From NCBI GenBank assembly GCA_963836735.1, contig CAWIKP010000022.1, positions 124,001 through 188,000 on the forward strand: a stretch of 64,000 bases of DNA. The letters are read 5' to 3'. A program made the translations under genes and the position numbers. Shown here piece after piece: positions 37,008-47,052 of this stretch. Below the pieces are notes generated by a model, which was given only the letters and a program-made list of their open reading frames with translations, was not told where the DNA came from and ran no database searches. Position 1 is the stretch's first letter. The number at the start of each line of letters is the position of its first letter. This DNA comes from JACCXG01 sp963836735. Lineage in GTDB: Bacteria; Acidobacteriota; Vicinamibacteria; Vicinamibacterales; 2-12-FULL-66-21.

Positions 37008-39310
37008 GCACGACCCTTCTCGATGCCGCCATGTCCCCGGCGCCGTTGCTGGTGGTCAAGGTTTCGCTGCTGCTGGGCGCAGCCGGCTGTGTGGCTGCGC
37101 TCTTGCGCCGACGCACGTCGGCGGCCACGCGCCATCTGATCTGGAGTCTCGCCCTCGTGGGCACGCTCCTGCTCCCGATGGCATCGATCGCCTTGCCGGG
37201 CTGGACCTTCACGATTGGCACCGCGCCGAAGGCCGCCGATGCCGCCCCGGTCATCGATCGGGGGAACGAGTCCGTGGCCAGCCCGAGCACGCCGGCGTCT
37301 GTCACCGTCGATGCGGACGCTCCTCCGGCCGGCGCGCGCCGGTTCAACCTCTCCTGGCCGGCGCTGATCGGCGCGGTGTACTCGGGAGGCGTCGCGGTCA
37401 TCCTGATCGCGTTGTTCGTGCAACGCTCGAGCGTGCGCCGGTGCGCGCGCCGCGCGAGCGACGTCAGGGACCCGGAGTGGAGCCGCCTGCTCGCCGAGTG
37501 CGCGCGCGGCATGGGCGTTCGAAGCGAGGTCCGCTTGCTTCGAAGCCGCGAGCAGTCGATGCCGATGACGTTCGGCATCCGGCGGCCGTCGATCCTGATC
37601 CCCGCGATTGCCGAGACGTGGACCGGCGATCGCCGGCGCGCGGTCATCCTGCACGAGCTCGCGCACATCGCCCGTCGCGATTGCCTGACCCAGACGCTGG
37701 CATTCGTGGCCTGTGCCTTGTACTGGTTCCATCCGGCCGTGTGGTGGGTCACGCGGCGGTTGCGGATCGAACGGGAGCTCGCGTGCGACGACCGCGTGAT
37801 CGCGGCGGGCACGCAGCCCCGTGAATACGCGGGTCATCTGCTCGAGATTGCCTACGCCTTCGGCGATCATCGCGTGTCGGCGATGGCCGTCAGCATGGCG
37901 CGTCCGCAACAGCTCGAAAGCCGGATGCTGGCGGCGCTCGACGACGGCCGCAACCGGACCGTTCCGGCGCCTCGCGTGCGCGCCGCCGGGACGCTCGTCG
38001 CGGCGGCATTGCTCCTGGGCATCGCCGGCGCCACGCCGACCCTCGGTGATGCGGCGGCGTCCGCTCCGGAAGGCGAACGCCCCGGCATCACCGAAGCCGC
38101 CAGCCAGCCCGCCCGTCCGCTGGCGCGCGTCTTGACGGATCTGCGCGACGGGGCGCAAAGCGTGTTGCGGACCGCCGCCGACGCGATCCAGACCGCGCAG
38201 GAGAATCTACCCGGCACCTGGGAGCTCCGTCCGACCGAGAAGGAAGGGGTCGTCCATCTCCGCCTCATGGAGCTGAACTCCTCGAACGGATCGAACGTCC
38301 CGGTCGATCAGCTCGAAGGGTTGACGGCCGCGCAGCTGGCCGGCCCGGGCGGACCGGTTCAGTTCAGGATCCGCCGCGACGCCGGCACGTTCACCTTCGA
38401 GGGCGTGCTCAGAAATCGCGTCGCGGCAGGCACGTTCTCGTTTTCGCCCAATCCGAGCTTCCCGGCGGAGCTCGCCAAACGCGGGTTCGCCCAGCCGACC
38501 GCGCGCGAGCAATATCAGATGGCGCGGCACGACATCGGGTTTGCCTACATCGACGAGCTGAGCAAGCAGGGGTACGCCAAGCCGCCGACCGCCGAGCTCG
38601 TTCGCGCCGGTCAGCACGGCGTCAACGTGACCTACCTGCGGGAGATGGGCGCGCTCGGCTATCGGCTCGCATCGCTCGAGCCCCTGATCACGCTGCGAGA
38701 CCACGGCGTCACCCCCGATTACGTCCGCGGGCTCGCCGATCTCGGCTACAAGCAACTCCCGGCTGACGACCTTCGAAAGGCGCGCGATCACGGGATCACG
38801 CCCGAGTACGTACGCGGGATGCGCGACAGCGGCTACGCGTCGCTGACGATGGAGGAGCTCGTCAACGCCAGGGACCACGGCGTCACGCCGGAGTACGTCC
38901 GTGAGCTCGGCGAGGCCGGCCACCGCAAGCTGCCCCTGCAGCAGCTGATTCGCGTCCGCGACCACGGCGTCGGCGGGGAATACGCGCGCGACATGCGGCA
39001 GCTCGGTTTCGCGGTGCCGATCGACGAGCTCGTTCGTGCGCGCGATCACGGCGTGACCGCGGAGTTCGTGCGCGACATGGCGGCGCTCGGCTACACGAAC
39101 CTGACGCTCGACAACCTGATTCGCATTCGCGACCACGGCGTGACGCCGGACTACGCGAAAGCGCTGAAGGCGCTCGGCTACGACCGCCTGGCAGTCGAGG
39201 ATCTCGTGATGCTGCGGGATCACGGGCTGACTGCGGAGCGGATCCGGGCCGCGAACGAACGCGCCGGCACCCGGCTGCCGATCGATCTGCTCAAGTCTCT
39301 CGCGCGCTGA
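37004..39310 (+). CDS. BlaR1-like M56 metalloprotease with nine C-terminal 29-residue repeats
   Basis: A 768-residue membrane metalloprotease. TM helices at about 14-34, 46-66 and 119-139 precede the M56 zinc motif H217-E-L-A-H221 and the downstream ERELACDD. A further TM (about 328-345) is followed by a long periplasmic part. Here the penicillin-binding sensor of BlaR1 is missing. Residues about 505-768 consist instead of nine repeats, period about 29, with consensus RDHGVTPEYVRxMxxLGYxxLxxxxLxxA. The His of each repeat falls at 509, 538, 567, 596, 625, 654, 682, 711 and 740. The repeats look like a helical solenoid for protein or ligand binding. The start overlaps the BlaI stop (ATGA). Beta-lactam sensing should not be assumed. 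Confidence 0.88.
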   Translation: MSTTLLDAAMSPAPLLVVKVSLLLGAAGCVAALLRRRTSAATRHLIWSLALVGTLLLPMASIALPGWTFTIGTAPKAADAAPVIDRGNESVASPSTPASVTVDADAPPAGARRFNLSWPALIGAVYSGGVAVILIALFVQRSSVRRCARRASDVRDPEWSRLLAECARGMGVRSEVRLLRSREQSMPMTFGIRRPSILIPAIAETWTGDRRRAVILHELAHIARRDCLTQTLAFVACALYWFHPAVWWVTRRLRIERELACDDRVIAAGTQPREYAGHLLEIAYAFGDHRVSAMAVSMARPQQLESRMLAALDDGRNRTVPAPRVRAAGTLVAAALLLGIAGATPTLGDAAASAPEGERPGITEAASQPARPLARVLTDLRDGAQSVLRTAADAIQTAQENLPGTWELRPTEKEGVVHLRLMELNSSNGSNVPVDQLEGLTAAQLAGPGGPVQFRIRRDAGTFTFEGVLRNRVAAGTFSFSPNPSFPAELAKRGFAQPTAREQYQMARHDIGFAYIDELSKQGYAKPPTAELVRAGQHGVNVTYLREMGALGYRLASLEPLITLRDHGVTPDYVRGLADLGYKQLPADDLRKARDHGITPEYVRGMRDSGYASLTMEELVNARDHGVTPEYVRELGEAGHRKLPLQQLIRVRDHGVGGEYARDMRQLGFAVPIDELVRARDHGVTAEFVRDMAALGYTNLTLDNLIRIRDHGVTPDYAKALKALGYDRLAVEDLVMLRDHGLTAERIRAANERAGTRLPIDLLKSLAR

Positions 39311-39338
39311 CTTGAACGCGGAACAAGGACAGGCAGGA

Positions 39339-41787
39339 ATGCGCTGGAATCTCCTGGTGGACGAGCTCGCAGAGGATCTGCGGAACGGCTTCCGCCAGAT
39401 CGCTCGGAATCCCGGCTTCACGGCCATCGCCGTGCTGACGCTCGCGCTCGGCATCGGCGCGAACACGGCCCTGTTCTCGATCTTCAACAGCCTGATCCTG
39501 CGCCCGCTGCCCGTGCGCGATCCCGGCAGTCTCGCGCTGCTCACCGACGGCTCATGGTCTTATCCGATCTGGAACGAGATCGCGACACGCGAGACCGAGT
39601 TGTTCGACGGCACGTTCGCCTGGTCCGCCCAGAGGTTCGACTTGTCGGCCGGCGGTCAGACGGAACCGGTAGATGGCGCGTACGTCAGCGGCCGGCTCTT
39701 CGACGTGCTCGGCGTCACCGGTATCCGCGGCCGGATGCTCACGCCTGCCGACGACGGCGGCGCCCGGCCGGACGGCCCGGTCGCTGTCATCAGCCATCGT
39801 CTCTGGCGGCAGCGTTTCGCCGGCGCCCACGACGTCGTCGGGCGCCAGCTCACGGTGCAGCGCATTCCGTTCACCATCGTGGGCGTGATGCCGCCGGGAT
39901 TCTTCGGTCCCGACGTCGGCCGGATGACGGACGTGATGTTGCCCTTCGCGGCCGAGCCGCTCATTCGAGGCCCGGAGAGCCGGTTGGCCGCGAAGAGCTC
40001 GTGGTGGCTGCAGATCATGGTGCGGCTGAAGCCCGGACAGAGCCTCGAGCAAGCGAACGCCGCGCTCCGGGTCCTCCAGGCCCAGATCACGGAGGGCGCA
40101 TCACGCCAACTCCAGCCGTTCACCCTCGTGGCGGCCGCGACCGGCAACTCGTCGCTGCGCAGCCGCTTCGAAACGCCGCTCCTCGCGATGGTCGTCGCCG
40201 TGGGGCTCGTGCTGCTCGTCGCGTGCGCCAACATCGCCAGTCTCATGCTCGCGCGGACGCTGGCGCGCCGCCGCGAGTTCAGCGTGCGCCTGGCGCTCGG
40301 GAGCTCCCGCTGGCGCATCGCACGGCTGCTTTTCATCGAGAGTCTGATCGTGGCCGTCACAGGTGCGGCGGTCGGGTTGGTGTTCGCGTCGTGGAGCAGT
40401 GCGCTCCTCGTGCAGCAGTTGAGCACATGGCAGAGCACGGTGTCGCTGGACCTCGCGCTCGACTGGCGCGTGCTCGCCTTCACCGCGGCGCTGGCGTGTC
40501 TCTCCGCGCTCATCGCTGGCGTGGCGCCCGCGCTCGGGCTGAAGAGGGTGGACCCGGGCGAGGCGCTCAAGAGACTCGGGTCGTGGGATCGCGGGTGACG
40601 GTCGCTTTTCCGTGCGCGGGACGCTCGTCGTGGCTCAGATTGCCGTGTCATTCGCGCTGGTCGTCGCAGCCGGATTGTTCCTTCATACGTTTGCGTCGCT
40701 CAACCAGTTGCCTCTCGGCTTCGTGCCAGAGCCACTCCTCGTGGCGGAATTGAACCTCCAGCCGGGTGGCGGGCCGCCCCAGGAGCGCGGTGCGCGCGTC
40801 GAGCGTCTGCGCGATGCGACGGCGGCCGTGTCAGGGGTCCGATCGGCGGCTGTCTCTTCCGTACGGCTGCTCACCGGGGGCGGTACGAGCACCGGCATGG
40901 TCGCCATCGGCGATGGAGCAATGTCCCGCATCCGGCCCACGCTCTGGGTGAACGCCACGACACCAGGCTGGTTCGAGACGATGGGCATCCCGCTGCGGAG
41001 CGGCCGGGACTTCGAGGCCGGCGACCGCGTGGGCAGCCGTCCGGTTGCGATCGTGAACGAAACGTTCGTGCGCCGGTTTCTGCCGGGCGAACAGCCGATC
41101 GGGCAGAGCGTGCGCCTGGGATTCGATGCCGGCACGCGCTACGAGATCGTCGGCGTGGTCGGCGATACCGTCTACACGACGCCGCGCGAGGGCATGCTGG
41201 CCACGATGTATGTGGCCATGGCGCAGCGCAAGCCATCTGAGTTCTGGCCGACCGTCCTGCTGACTGTCAACACGGCGCCCGGCACGCGCGCGATGGTGGA
41301 GCGCGAGGTCGCCGAGGCGTTGAGGAGGGCCGACCCGGCGATCGCGTTCACGTTCGGGACGTTCGATCAGTTGGTCGAGGCGACGGTCACGCAGGAGCGG
41401 CTCATCGCGCTCGTCTCCGCATTCTTCGGCGGGCTCGCGCTGCTGTTGGCGGCCGTCGGCCTCTACGGCGTCGTCGCGCACGCCGTGCGCGCGCGGCAAA
41501 GGGAGATTGGGCTGCGCATCGCGCTGGGCGCGGCTCCCTCCTCTATCTTGCGTCTCGTGTTCGAGCGCGTCGGCGTGTTGATCGCGGCCGGCCTCGCCCT
41601 GGGCCTGGCCGGAAGTCTCTGGGCGGCGCGTTTCGTGGAGGCGCTGCTGTTTCAGCTGGAACCGCGCGATCCGGTGACGTTCGGCGGCGCGGCTGCCGTG
41701 CTCGTCGCGGTGGGCGTCCTGGCCGCGTGGCTTCCAGCCCATCGTGCCGCCCGGCTCGATCCGGTGACGGTGCTGCGCGAAGGGTAG
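39339..41787 (+). CDS. ADOP-type ABC permease (frame interrupted once)
   Basis: A MacB/FtsX-like permease of about 815 residues. ATG 39339 follows AGGCAGGA; a TTG at 39312 is possible but lacks a ribosome site. It has LRNGFRQIARNPGFTAIAV, TLARRREFSVRLALGSSR, VRARQREIGLRIALGAAPS and the terminal ARLDPVTVLREG. One frame change near 40600 separates ALKRLGSWDRG from VRGTLVVAQIAVSFALVV; rejoining restores the family sequence. It starts 28 bases after the M56 gene on the same strand and may be under BlaI control, which would tie a membrane-stress protease to a permease. Confidence 0.82.
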
Positions 41788-41917
41788 GGTGTGGTCCGAC
41801 GCCTGTCGCGGAATGGACACCGGGCGAGAACAGCGGTAGCCGAACCCGAGTCGCCGGGTTCCCAGGCCTTCGGCCCGGGAACCGCGGCGCGACGGTTTCA
41901 ATGCCGGTCCCACCCGC

Positions 41918-42745
41918 TTACTGAGGTCCGAGGACCGCCTGCGGCTCGCCATAAATGAAGTCGTCCATCATGACGACGTCACGCCTCCCGTTGTCGTCGG
42001 CTCCCGGGAGGGCATTGCCGGTGCGGATGCGGACGAACGCGACGCGTGCCTCGTCGAACAGCACGCCAACAAAGGAAAAGCTCGCCTCGCCCTGTGAGGC
42101 CGGCACTTCCGCGCGATACAGGAGGTTGCCGTACACGCCGTAGAACAACAGCACGGTCGTGCCGCCGTGACCCCATGTGCCGTTCTGCTGATCGACATCG
42201 GAGAAGACCGCGCCAAACGCCTTCGTCGTGGCTGCGACCTCGCCCCCGCCCGGCACGAAGAAGTGCGCGGTCGTCACGTTCGACTCGAGCGGGCTGAACA
42301 GCCGCACCGGGCTGAACGCCTTGAACTCCGTTGCGTACGAGGGGTTGTTGAAGGTGGCGGCCAGTCCCTCGACTGGCGCCTGGACGAAGCCGTCGCCTCG
42401 CGTCGTGAAGCGGCCCCCGCGAGTGACGAGGAACCCGTCGAACGGCGTTGGCACAATGGACGTTGCGGTCGAGCCGCCGCCATCCCAGTTGATCTCGCGC
42501 CGGCCGTCGGAAATCGGCCCGGCGAGGTTGCCGTTGTTCGCGCCGCCGATCGCCGCGCGGAAGGCGTCGACCATGCTCTGAATCGATGCGGCGCTTGGAC
42601 CGGCGGCCTGGAACACGACGGGATCCAGGTCTTTGGCCTTCCCCTTCTCCGTCCCCCGGGGCTCGGCGGTCTGCTGGACGCTCCCGGCGACGAGTGAAGA
42701 CAAGACGACCACAAGTAACCCGCTGAGTAACACGTGCTTCTTCAT
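41918..42745 (-). CDS. Secreted protein of unknown function
   Basis: A 275-residue protein with a clear signal peptide (MKKHVLLSGLLVVVLSSLVAG) and GAGG eight bases before ATG 42745. The mature part is rich in G, F and beta-strand-like stretches (VTTAHFFVPGGGEVA, TTVLLFYGVYGNLLYRAEV, EASFSFVGVLFDEARVAFVR). It resembles a beta-sandwich with a calcium-loop-like end (GADDNGRRDVVMMDDFIYG). I do not recognise the family. No cysteines remain after cleavage. It lies between a permease and a truncated esterase, with no operon partner. Confidence 0.6.
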   Translation of the reverse strand: MKKHVLLSGLLVVVLSSLVAGSVQQTAEPRGTEKGKAKDLDPVVFQAAGPSAASIQSMVDAFRAAIGGANNGNLAGPISDGRREINWDGGGSTATSIVPTPFDGFLVTRGGRFTTRGDGFVQAPVEGLAATFNNPSYATEFKAFSPVRLFSPLESNVTTAHFFVPGGGEVAATTKAFGAVFSDVDQQNGTWGHGGTTVLLFYGVYGNLLYRAEVPASQGEASFSFVGVLFDEARVAFVRIRTGNALPGADDNGRRDVVMMDDFIYGEPQAVLGPQ

Positions 42746-43102
42746 GTGAGTGCCTCTTTTTGACAAGTGAGTGCCTGTTCTTGACGGTGGTGAACGACCG
42801 GCAGGTGTCAGCAGGTCGCGGCGCAATGAGGACGCGAGGCCACCGCTGATCCGATCCGAACGTGTGCTCCTGTTTCTGAATACGCGGGAGTGGCGCGTCA
42901 CCCGACACGCGGCTGTCAATCGACTTCGGCTGATGGCTGTGCTGATGAGGTAAGAGTGAGCGGTTGACAGGCACGATCGTCCCGTCGACGGGCCGCCTGC
43001 GACGCGGGATGCCAGGGCGATCAATCCGCAGGCGAGGTCATCGTCTCCGGAAGACGGGAATGCTTCGGGCGTCGGAAGTGGTAAGGTGCAGCCACTCCCG
43101 CT
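42746..43102. other. Intergenic region with a short direct repeat
   Basis: No gene was seen in these 357 bases. TGAGTGCCTCTTTTTGACAAG and TGAGTGCCTGTTCTTGACGG (42748-42788) form an imperfect direct repeat just upstream of the secreted protein gene. It may be a promoter duplication. Confidence 0.3.
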
Positions 43103-43459
43103 GTGAAGCCTGACGCCGGCGATCCGCAAGCTGAACCAGGGGAGCCCGGGGCGATACAGCTCGCGACCCTCCTGAGCCAGATGTTCAATCAGGGCCTGGA
43201 TGGGGTGGTCGCGGACTCGGTGAGAGACCTGCCGGATATCAGGATCGACCGGCTCGACGCCTACCGGCTGCTGAGCGATCTCGTCGCCAGGCCGGACGCC
43301 TTCGGCCTGACCAACGTCACGGACGCGTGTCTGACGCCATACGTGCCGCCGTTCACCTGCGGGAACCCTGACGAGTTCCTGTTCTGGGACGGGATTCACC
43401 CGACCAAGGCGGTCCACGCGATCATCGCGCAGGAAGCCGGCAGCGTGCTATTCCGCTGA
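43103..43459 (+). pseudogene. C-terminal fragment of an SGNH/GDSL esterase
   Basis: About 118 residues match the last third of a GDSL-type lipase/esterase. Seen are LATLLSQMFNQGLDGVVAD, PDAFGLTNVTDACLTP and FLFWDGIHPTKAVHAII, the block with the catalytic Asp and His (D-G-x-H). The N-terminal GDSL serine block and the G and N oxyanion blocks are absent and were not found in any frame upstream. The fragment cannot be a functional esterase on its own. GTG 43103 is nominal. Confidence 0.7.
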
Positions 43460-43572
43460 GGGACGGTGCCTGGGGGTCAGGAACTGCGGCCGGGCAAGGC
43501 GGCCGCAGCCCCGAAGAGCAACCCGCGAGCCCGCCGACAGAAGTATTACGATCCTCTTTCCCCCCGGCTGCT

Positions 43573-44481
43573 ATGGTCGTCCGCATGCGCGTTCTGGAAA
43601 GCGCGCGACAGAGTGGAGCGCTGCGGATGGCCATCTCGGCATTGAAGTACGGGCGGAAGCACCAGACCGGATTGAACTGGATTACGGCAACGGCGATGAC
43701 CGGCTTTCATGTCGGGGCGGTCGCGGCGTTCTTCTACGTCGACGTCGGCGCGATCCTCGTCGCTCTCGTCCTCTACGTCGTCGCCGGCATGCTGGGGATC
43801 GGGATGGCCTATCACCGGCTGCTGACCCACCGCAGTTACAGAACGCACAAATGGATTGAGTACGTGCTGACCTGGTGCGCCACCCTCGCGCTGGAGGGGG
43901 GACCGATCTTCTGGGTCGCCACGCATCGCATCCATCATCAGCACTCCGATCAGGAAGGCGATCCGCATACGCCGCGCGAAGGCACCGGGTGGGCCCACAT
44001 GGGATGGATCCTGTTCGGCGACGGGATGCATCACGACGCCACCGTGCTCGGCCGCTACGTGCCGGATCTGGTTCGCGATCGCGTGCACGTCGCGCTCTCG
44101 AACTGGCACTGGACCTCGAATGTGGTGGTCGGCCTGGCGCTGCTGGCGTACGGCGGCGTTCCCTACGTGCTCTGGGGCATCTTCTTCCGCACCACGGTGG
44201 GCCTGCACGCGACGTGGCTGGTCAACTCCGCCACCCACAAGTGGGGCTCACGCCGGTTCGACACCCGCGATGATTCGACCAACAACTGGTGGGTGGCGCT
44301 GCTGACGTTTGGCGAAGGCTGGCACAACAACCACCACGCACATCCGACCAGCGCGCGCCATGGGCTCGCGTGGTACGAGATCGACTTCAACTGGTTGGGC
44401 ATTCGCACGCTGCAGACACTGGGGCTGGCCTGGGATCTCAAGCTCCCGGCGAGCCAGCGGCGCACATCGGTGGCCGCCTGA
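43573..44481 (+). CDS. Fatty acid (acyl-CoA delta-9-type) desaturase
   Basis: A 302-residue membrane di-iron desaturase. The three histidine boxes are H81-RLLT-H86, H118-R-I-H-H122 and H251-N-N-H-H255. Helical hairpins (about 35-75 and 180-210) place the boxes on the cytoplasmic side. TKW-type and GEGWHNNHHAHP signatures are those of the stearoyl-CoA desaturase family. ATG 43573 or 43585 may be used; no clear ribosome site is present. The gene stands alone; it should set membrane unsaturation. Confidence 0.92.
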   Translation: MVVRMRVLESARQSGALRMAISALKYGRKHQTGLNWITATAMTGFHVGAVAAFFYVDVGAILVALVLYVVAGMLGIGMAYHRLLTHRSYRTHKWIEYVLTWCATLALEGGPIFWVATHRIHHQHSDQEGDPHTPREGTGWAHMGWILFGDGMHHDATVLGRYVPDLVRDRVHVALSNWHWTSNVVVGLALLAYGGVPYVLWGIFFRTTVGLHATWLVNSATHKWGSRRFDTRDDSTNNWWVALLTFGEGWHNNHHAHPTSARHGLAWYEIDFNWLGIRTLQTLGLAWDLKLPASQRRTSVAA

Positions 44482-44486
44482 GACAG

Positions 44487-44563
44487 TTCTTCAACAAGAG
44501 AACAGGAGATCAAGAGATTTTGGTTTCCGGAAACATTCTCCTGAACTCCTATCCTCTTGTTGA
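44487..44563. repeat. Inverted repeat with TTCAACAAGAG ends
   Basis: TTCAACAAGAGAACAGGAGA pairs imperfectly with CTCCTGAACTCCTATCCTC + TTGTTGAA. Its layout matches the tandem-arm palindromes but the sequence is unrelated. It lies between convergent genes. Confidence 0.65.
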
Positions 44564-44569
44564 AAAAGC

Positions 44570-44953
44570 TCACGCGATCCGGCGCGCGGGTACCTGTTTC
44601 CTGCGGTCGTCGATGGCGGCTGTCTTCGCGGGCCGACCCACGCCGGGCCGGCGGTCGAACACGGCGTAGGTCCTCAGCGACCAACCGGTGCAGCGACCAG
44701 TACAGTCGGTATGCCCGGCGTCGCGCCGCAGTGACGCGGTGGCCGCCTTCTTTCCTTCTTCCGCTTCGTCCAGGATCGAATAGACGCCGCCGCCCTGACC
44801 GTCGGGCGCTGCCCAGGCGGCGAAGCTGCCGTTCGGGTTCTCCACCACCGAGGTCACCCAGCCGTTGTCATGGCCGGCCGTCCAGACCGCCATCATGCGA
44901 TGGGGCCGACCGTGTGTGCCTCCGACATCTGCAGGCTTTCTTTCACGAGACAT
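44570..44953 (-). CDS. Small protein of unknown function
   Basis: A 127-residue open frame with GGAG six bases before ATG 44953. The central region has a structured look (GWVTSVVENPNGSFAAWAAP, then GGGVYSILDEAEEGKKAATA), with two cysteines close together in HTDCTGRCTGWS. The N- and C-termini are basic. I recognise no family. It converges on the desaturase and diverges from the sialidase-like gene. Coding status rests on the ribosome site and composition. Confidence 0.45.
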   Translation of the reverse strand: MSRERKPADVGGTHGRPHRMMAVWTAGHDNGWVTSVVENPNGSFAAWAAPDGQGGGVYSILDEAEEGKKAATASLRRDAGHTDCTGRCTGWSLRTYAVFDRRPGVGRPAKTAAIDDRRKQVPARRIA

Positions 44954-45150
44954 GACGCGCTCCGTCGATCCGCCCAGCGCGGGCGGGAGACGACGTTCTG
45001 GAGCAAGCAGGGTGCCGGTGGCGCATACGAGCATTTCCGGCGGTTTTGCGGCAGCAATCCTGACGGCTTCACACCGATCGAACAATCGTGTCGCCGCGAA
45101 AATCGACTGTGACAGGTTTGTAGGAGGGACATCAGCTAGGATCAAGAGAC

Positions 45151-46335
45151 ATGCGAAAAGCCATCTGGCTCCTCGTCCTCACTCTCTCGGTTGCGGCGGT
45201 CGTTGCGAGTGTCCGGCCCGTGGATGCCCCAGCGGTAGAGGTGCGGCGCATCCCGAATGGCGGATTTCAGCCCGACCTTGCGGTTGGGCGTGATGGTGCC
45301 ATCCATCTCGTCTACTTCGGCGGCGAGTCGTTGGCTGGGGACGTGTTTTACGTGCGGTCGAAGGACGGCGGGGCCACGTTCTCCGCGCCGGTGCGGGTCA
45401 ACAGTCAGCCGGGAAGTGCGATCGCGCGCGGCACGATTCGCGGACCGCAGATCGCGGTGGCGCCGGACGGGCGCGTGCACGTCGCCTGGAACGGCTCGGA
45501 CACCGCGGCGCCGCGCGGCGTGGCGAATCCGGCGACCGGCCGGCGCGGCAGTCCGATGCTGTACTCGCGGTCGAGCGGCCAGCCGCTGCGGTTCGAGCCG
45601 CAGCGCAACCTCATGACTCACACCTTCGATCTCGACGGCGGCGGTTCCATCGCCGCCGGTGAAGCCGGGGCCGTCTACGTGGTGTGGCACGGCAACGATG
45701 TGAAGGATGGTGCCGGCGAAGCCGCGCGCCGGGTCTGGCTGGCGCGCTCGATCGACAGCGGCGCGACCTTCGCCGCGGAGACCGCCGCCTGGTCCGAGCC
45801 GACCGGTGCGTGCGGCTGCTGCGGCATGCGGTTGTTCGCGGCCGGCGACACGCTCCGGGTTCTTTACCGGTCGGCAACTGCGCAGATCAACCGCGACATC
45901 TTTTCGCTCGTGTCGTCGGATCGCGGGCGCACCTTCACCGGCTCACGGCTCCACGAATGGGACATCAATGCCTGCCCCATGACCAGCATGTCCATCGCGT
46001 CACAGGGATCGCGCGTGCTGGGCGCGTGGGAAACCGACGGCCAGGTCTATCTCACCGACCTTGCCGCGAAGGCGGCTGTCCCGCGCGCGCCCGCCGGAAC
46101 GGGCTCCGAGCGGCGCAAGCATCCACGCCTTGCGATCGACACCGAGGGCAGGGTGCTGATGGCCTGGACCGAAGGCATGTCCTCGACCTCGACGACAGGC
46201 GGATCGCTCGCCTGGCAGGTGTTCGGCGCCGAGGGGCAGCCGATCGGCGCTCCGGGCAGCCGCCCCGGCGTGCCGCCGCTGAGCCTCGCCGTCGTCGCGG
46301 CCCGGCCCGGCGGCAGCTTCGTCGTCTTCTACTGA
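45151..46335 (+). CDS. Sialidase-like BNR/Asp-box propeller protein
   Basis: A 394-residue exported protein (signal peptide MRKAIWLLVLTLSVAAVVAS). At least three Asp-boxes are visible (SKDGGATFS, SIDSGATFA, SSDRGRTFT), which mark a six-bladed exo-alpha-sialidase-type propeller. A cysteine cluster (GACGCCGM) and the NACPMTSM segment are unusual. The catalytic arginine triad of true sialidases is not evident, so it is best called sialidase-like. It lies 48 bases before a DUF1080 gene and is probably co-transcribed with it, suggesting glycan work in the periplasm. Confidence 0.8.
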   Translation: MRKAIWLLVLTLSVAAVVASVRPVDAPAVEVRRIPNGGFQPDLAVGRDGAIHLVYFGGESLAGDVFYVRSKDGGATFSAPVRVNSQPGSAIARGTIRGPQIAVAPDGRVHVAWNGSDTAAPRGVANPATGRRGSPMLYSRSSGQPLRFEPQRNLMTHTFDLDGGGSIAAGEAGAVYVVWHGNDVKDGAGEAARRVWLARSIDSGATFAAETAAWSEPTGACGCCGMRLFAAGDTLRVLYRSATAQINRDIFSLVSSDRGRTFTGSRLHEWDINACPMTSMSIASQGSRVLGAWETDGQVYLTDLAAKAAVPRAPAGTGSERRKHPRLAIDTEGRVLMAWTEGMSSTSTTGGSLAWQVFGAEGQPIGAPGSRPGVPPLSLAVVAARPGGSFVVFY

Positions 46336-46383
46336 TCGCGTCGCCGGGCTATGATTCGGCCCTCTCTAGCCTCGAGGAGTCCC

Positions 46384-47052
46384 ATGCATCGATTTGCCCG
46401 TCGCTCGATCCGTCTGATCGGCATCGCCCTGCTCGCCGGCCTGGTTCCGGCGTCCGTGCTCGCTCAGTCGCCCAAAAAAGGTCCGCTGCTCCCGGGTGAG
46501 CAATGGGTGCAGCTGTTCAACAGCAAGGATCTGACCGGCTGGGTCGAGGTCGGCAAGGAGAAATGGACCGTCGAAGACGGCGTGATTCACGGCCAGGGCG
46601 TGAGCAACGCCTACGGCTATCTCCGGACCGAGAAGAAGTACAAGGATTTCTGGCTGTCGCTCCGCTTCAAGTGCGAGGCCGACGGCAACAGCGGCGTCTA
46701 CATCCACACCGAGTTCAAGGAAGGCACCGTCGACGTCAGCCAGGGCAAGCAGTTCGAGATCGATCGCACGCTGAACCACCACACCGGCGGTCTCTACGGC
46801 GAAGGCCGCGGCTGGTACGCCTGGCCGGCGCCTGAGTACGAGCAGGTGATCCGGCCGACCGACTGGAACGAGATGCTGCTGAAGGTCGAGGGCAACCATT
46901 TCGTCGCCATCCTCAACGGCATCGAGATCCTGAACTTCACCGACCCGGCGCCGAAGTCCTTCGACGGCTACATCGCGCTGCAGCTGCACTCGGGCGGGTT
47001 GGGGAACATGAAGTTCAAGGACATTTACGTGAGGGATATGTCGGTGAGATAG
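46384..47052 (+). CDS. DUF1080 family protein, copy 3
   Basis: A 222-residue exported protein. The start at 46384 follows GAGGAG five bases upstream and opens a signal peptide (RSIRLIGIALLAGLVPASVLAQ). Family motifs are WVQLFNSKDLTGWVEVG, WTVEDGVIHGQG, FWLSLRFKCEADGNSGVYI and LEIL-type NGIEILNFTDP. Compared with copy 1 it has the plain NSGVYIHTEF active-face tract. It probably shares a transcript with the sialidase-like gene. The variant palindrome R7 follows at once. Confidence 0.88.
   Translation: MHRFARRSIRLIGIALLAGLVPASVLAQSPKKGPLLPGEQWVQLFNSKDLTGWVEVGKEKWTVEDGVIHGQGVSNAYGYLRTEKKYKDFWLSLRFKCEADGNSGVYIHTEFKEGTVDVSQGKQFEIDRTLNHHTGGLYGEGRGWYAWPAPEYEQVIRPTDWNEMLLKVEGNHFVAILNGIEILNFTDPAPKSFDGYIALQLHSGGLGNMKFKDIYVRDMSVR

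Noticed and set aside
37004..39310. Annotating the M56 protein as a true penicillin sensor BlaR1
   Set aside because: The penicillin-binding domain (S-x-x-K, KTG) is absent; only the protease half matches.
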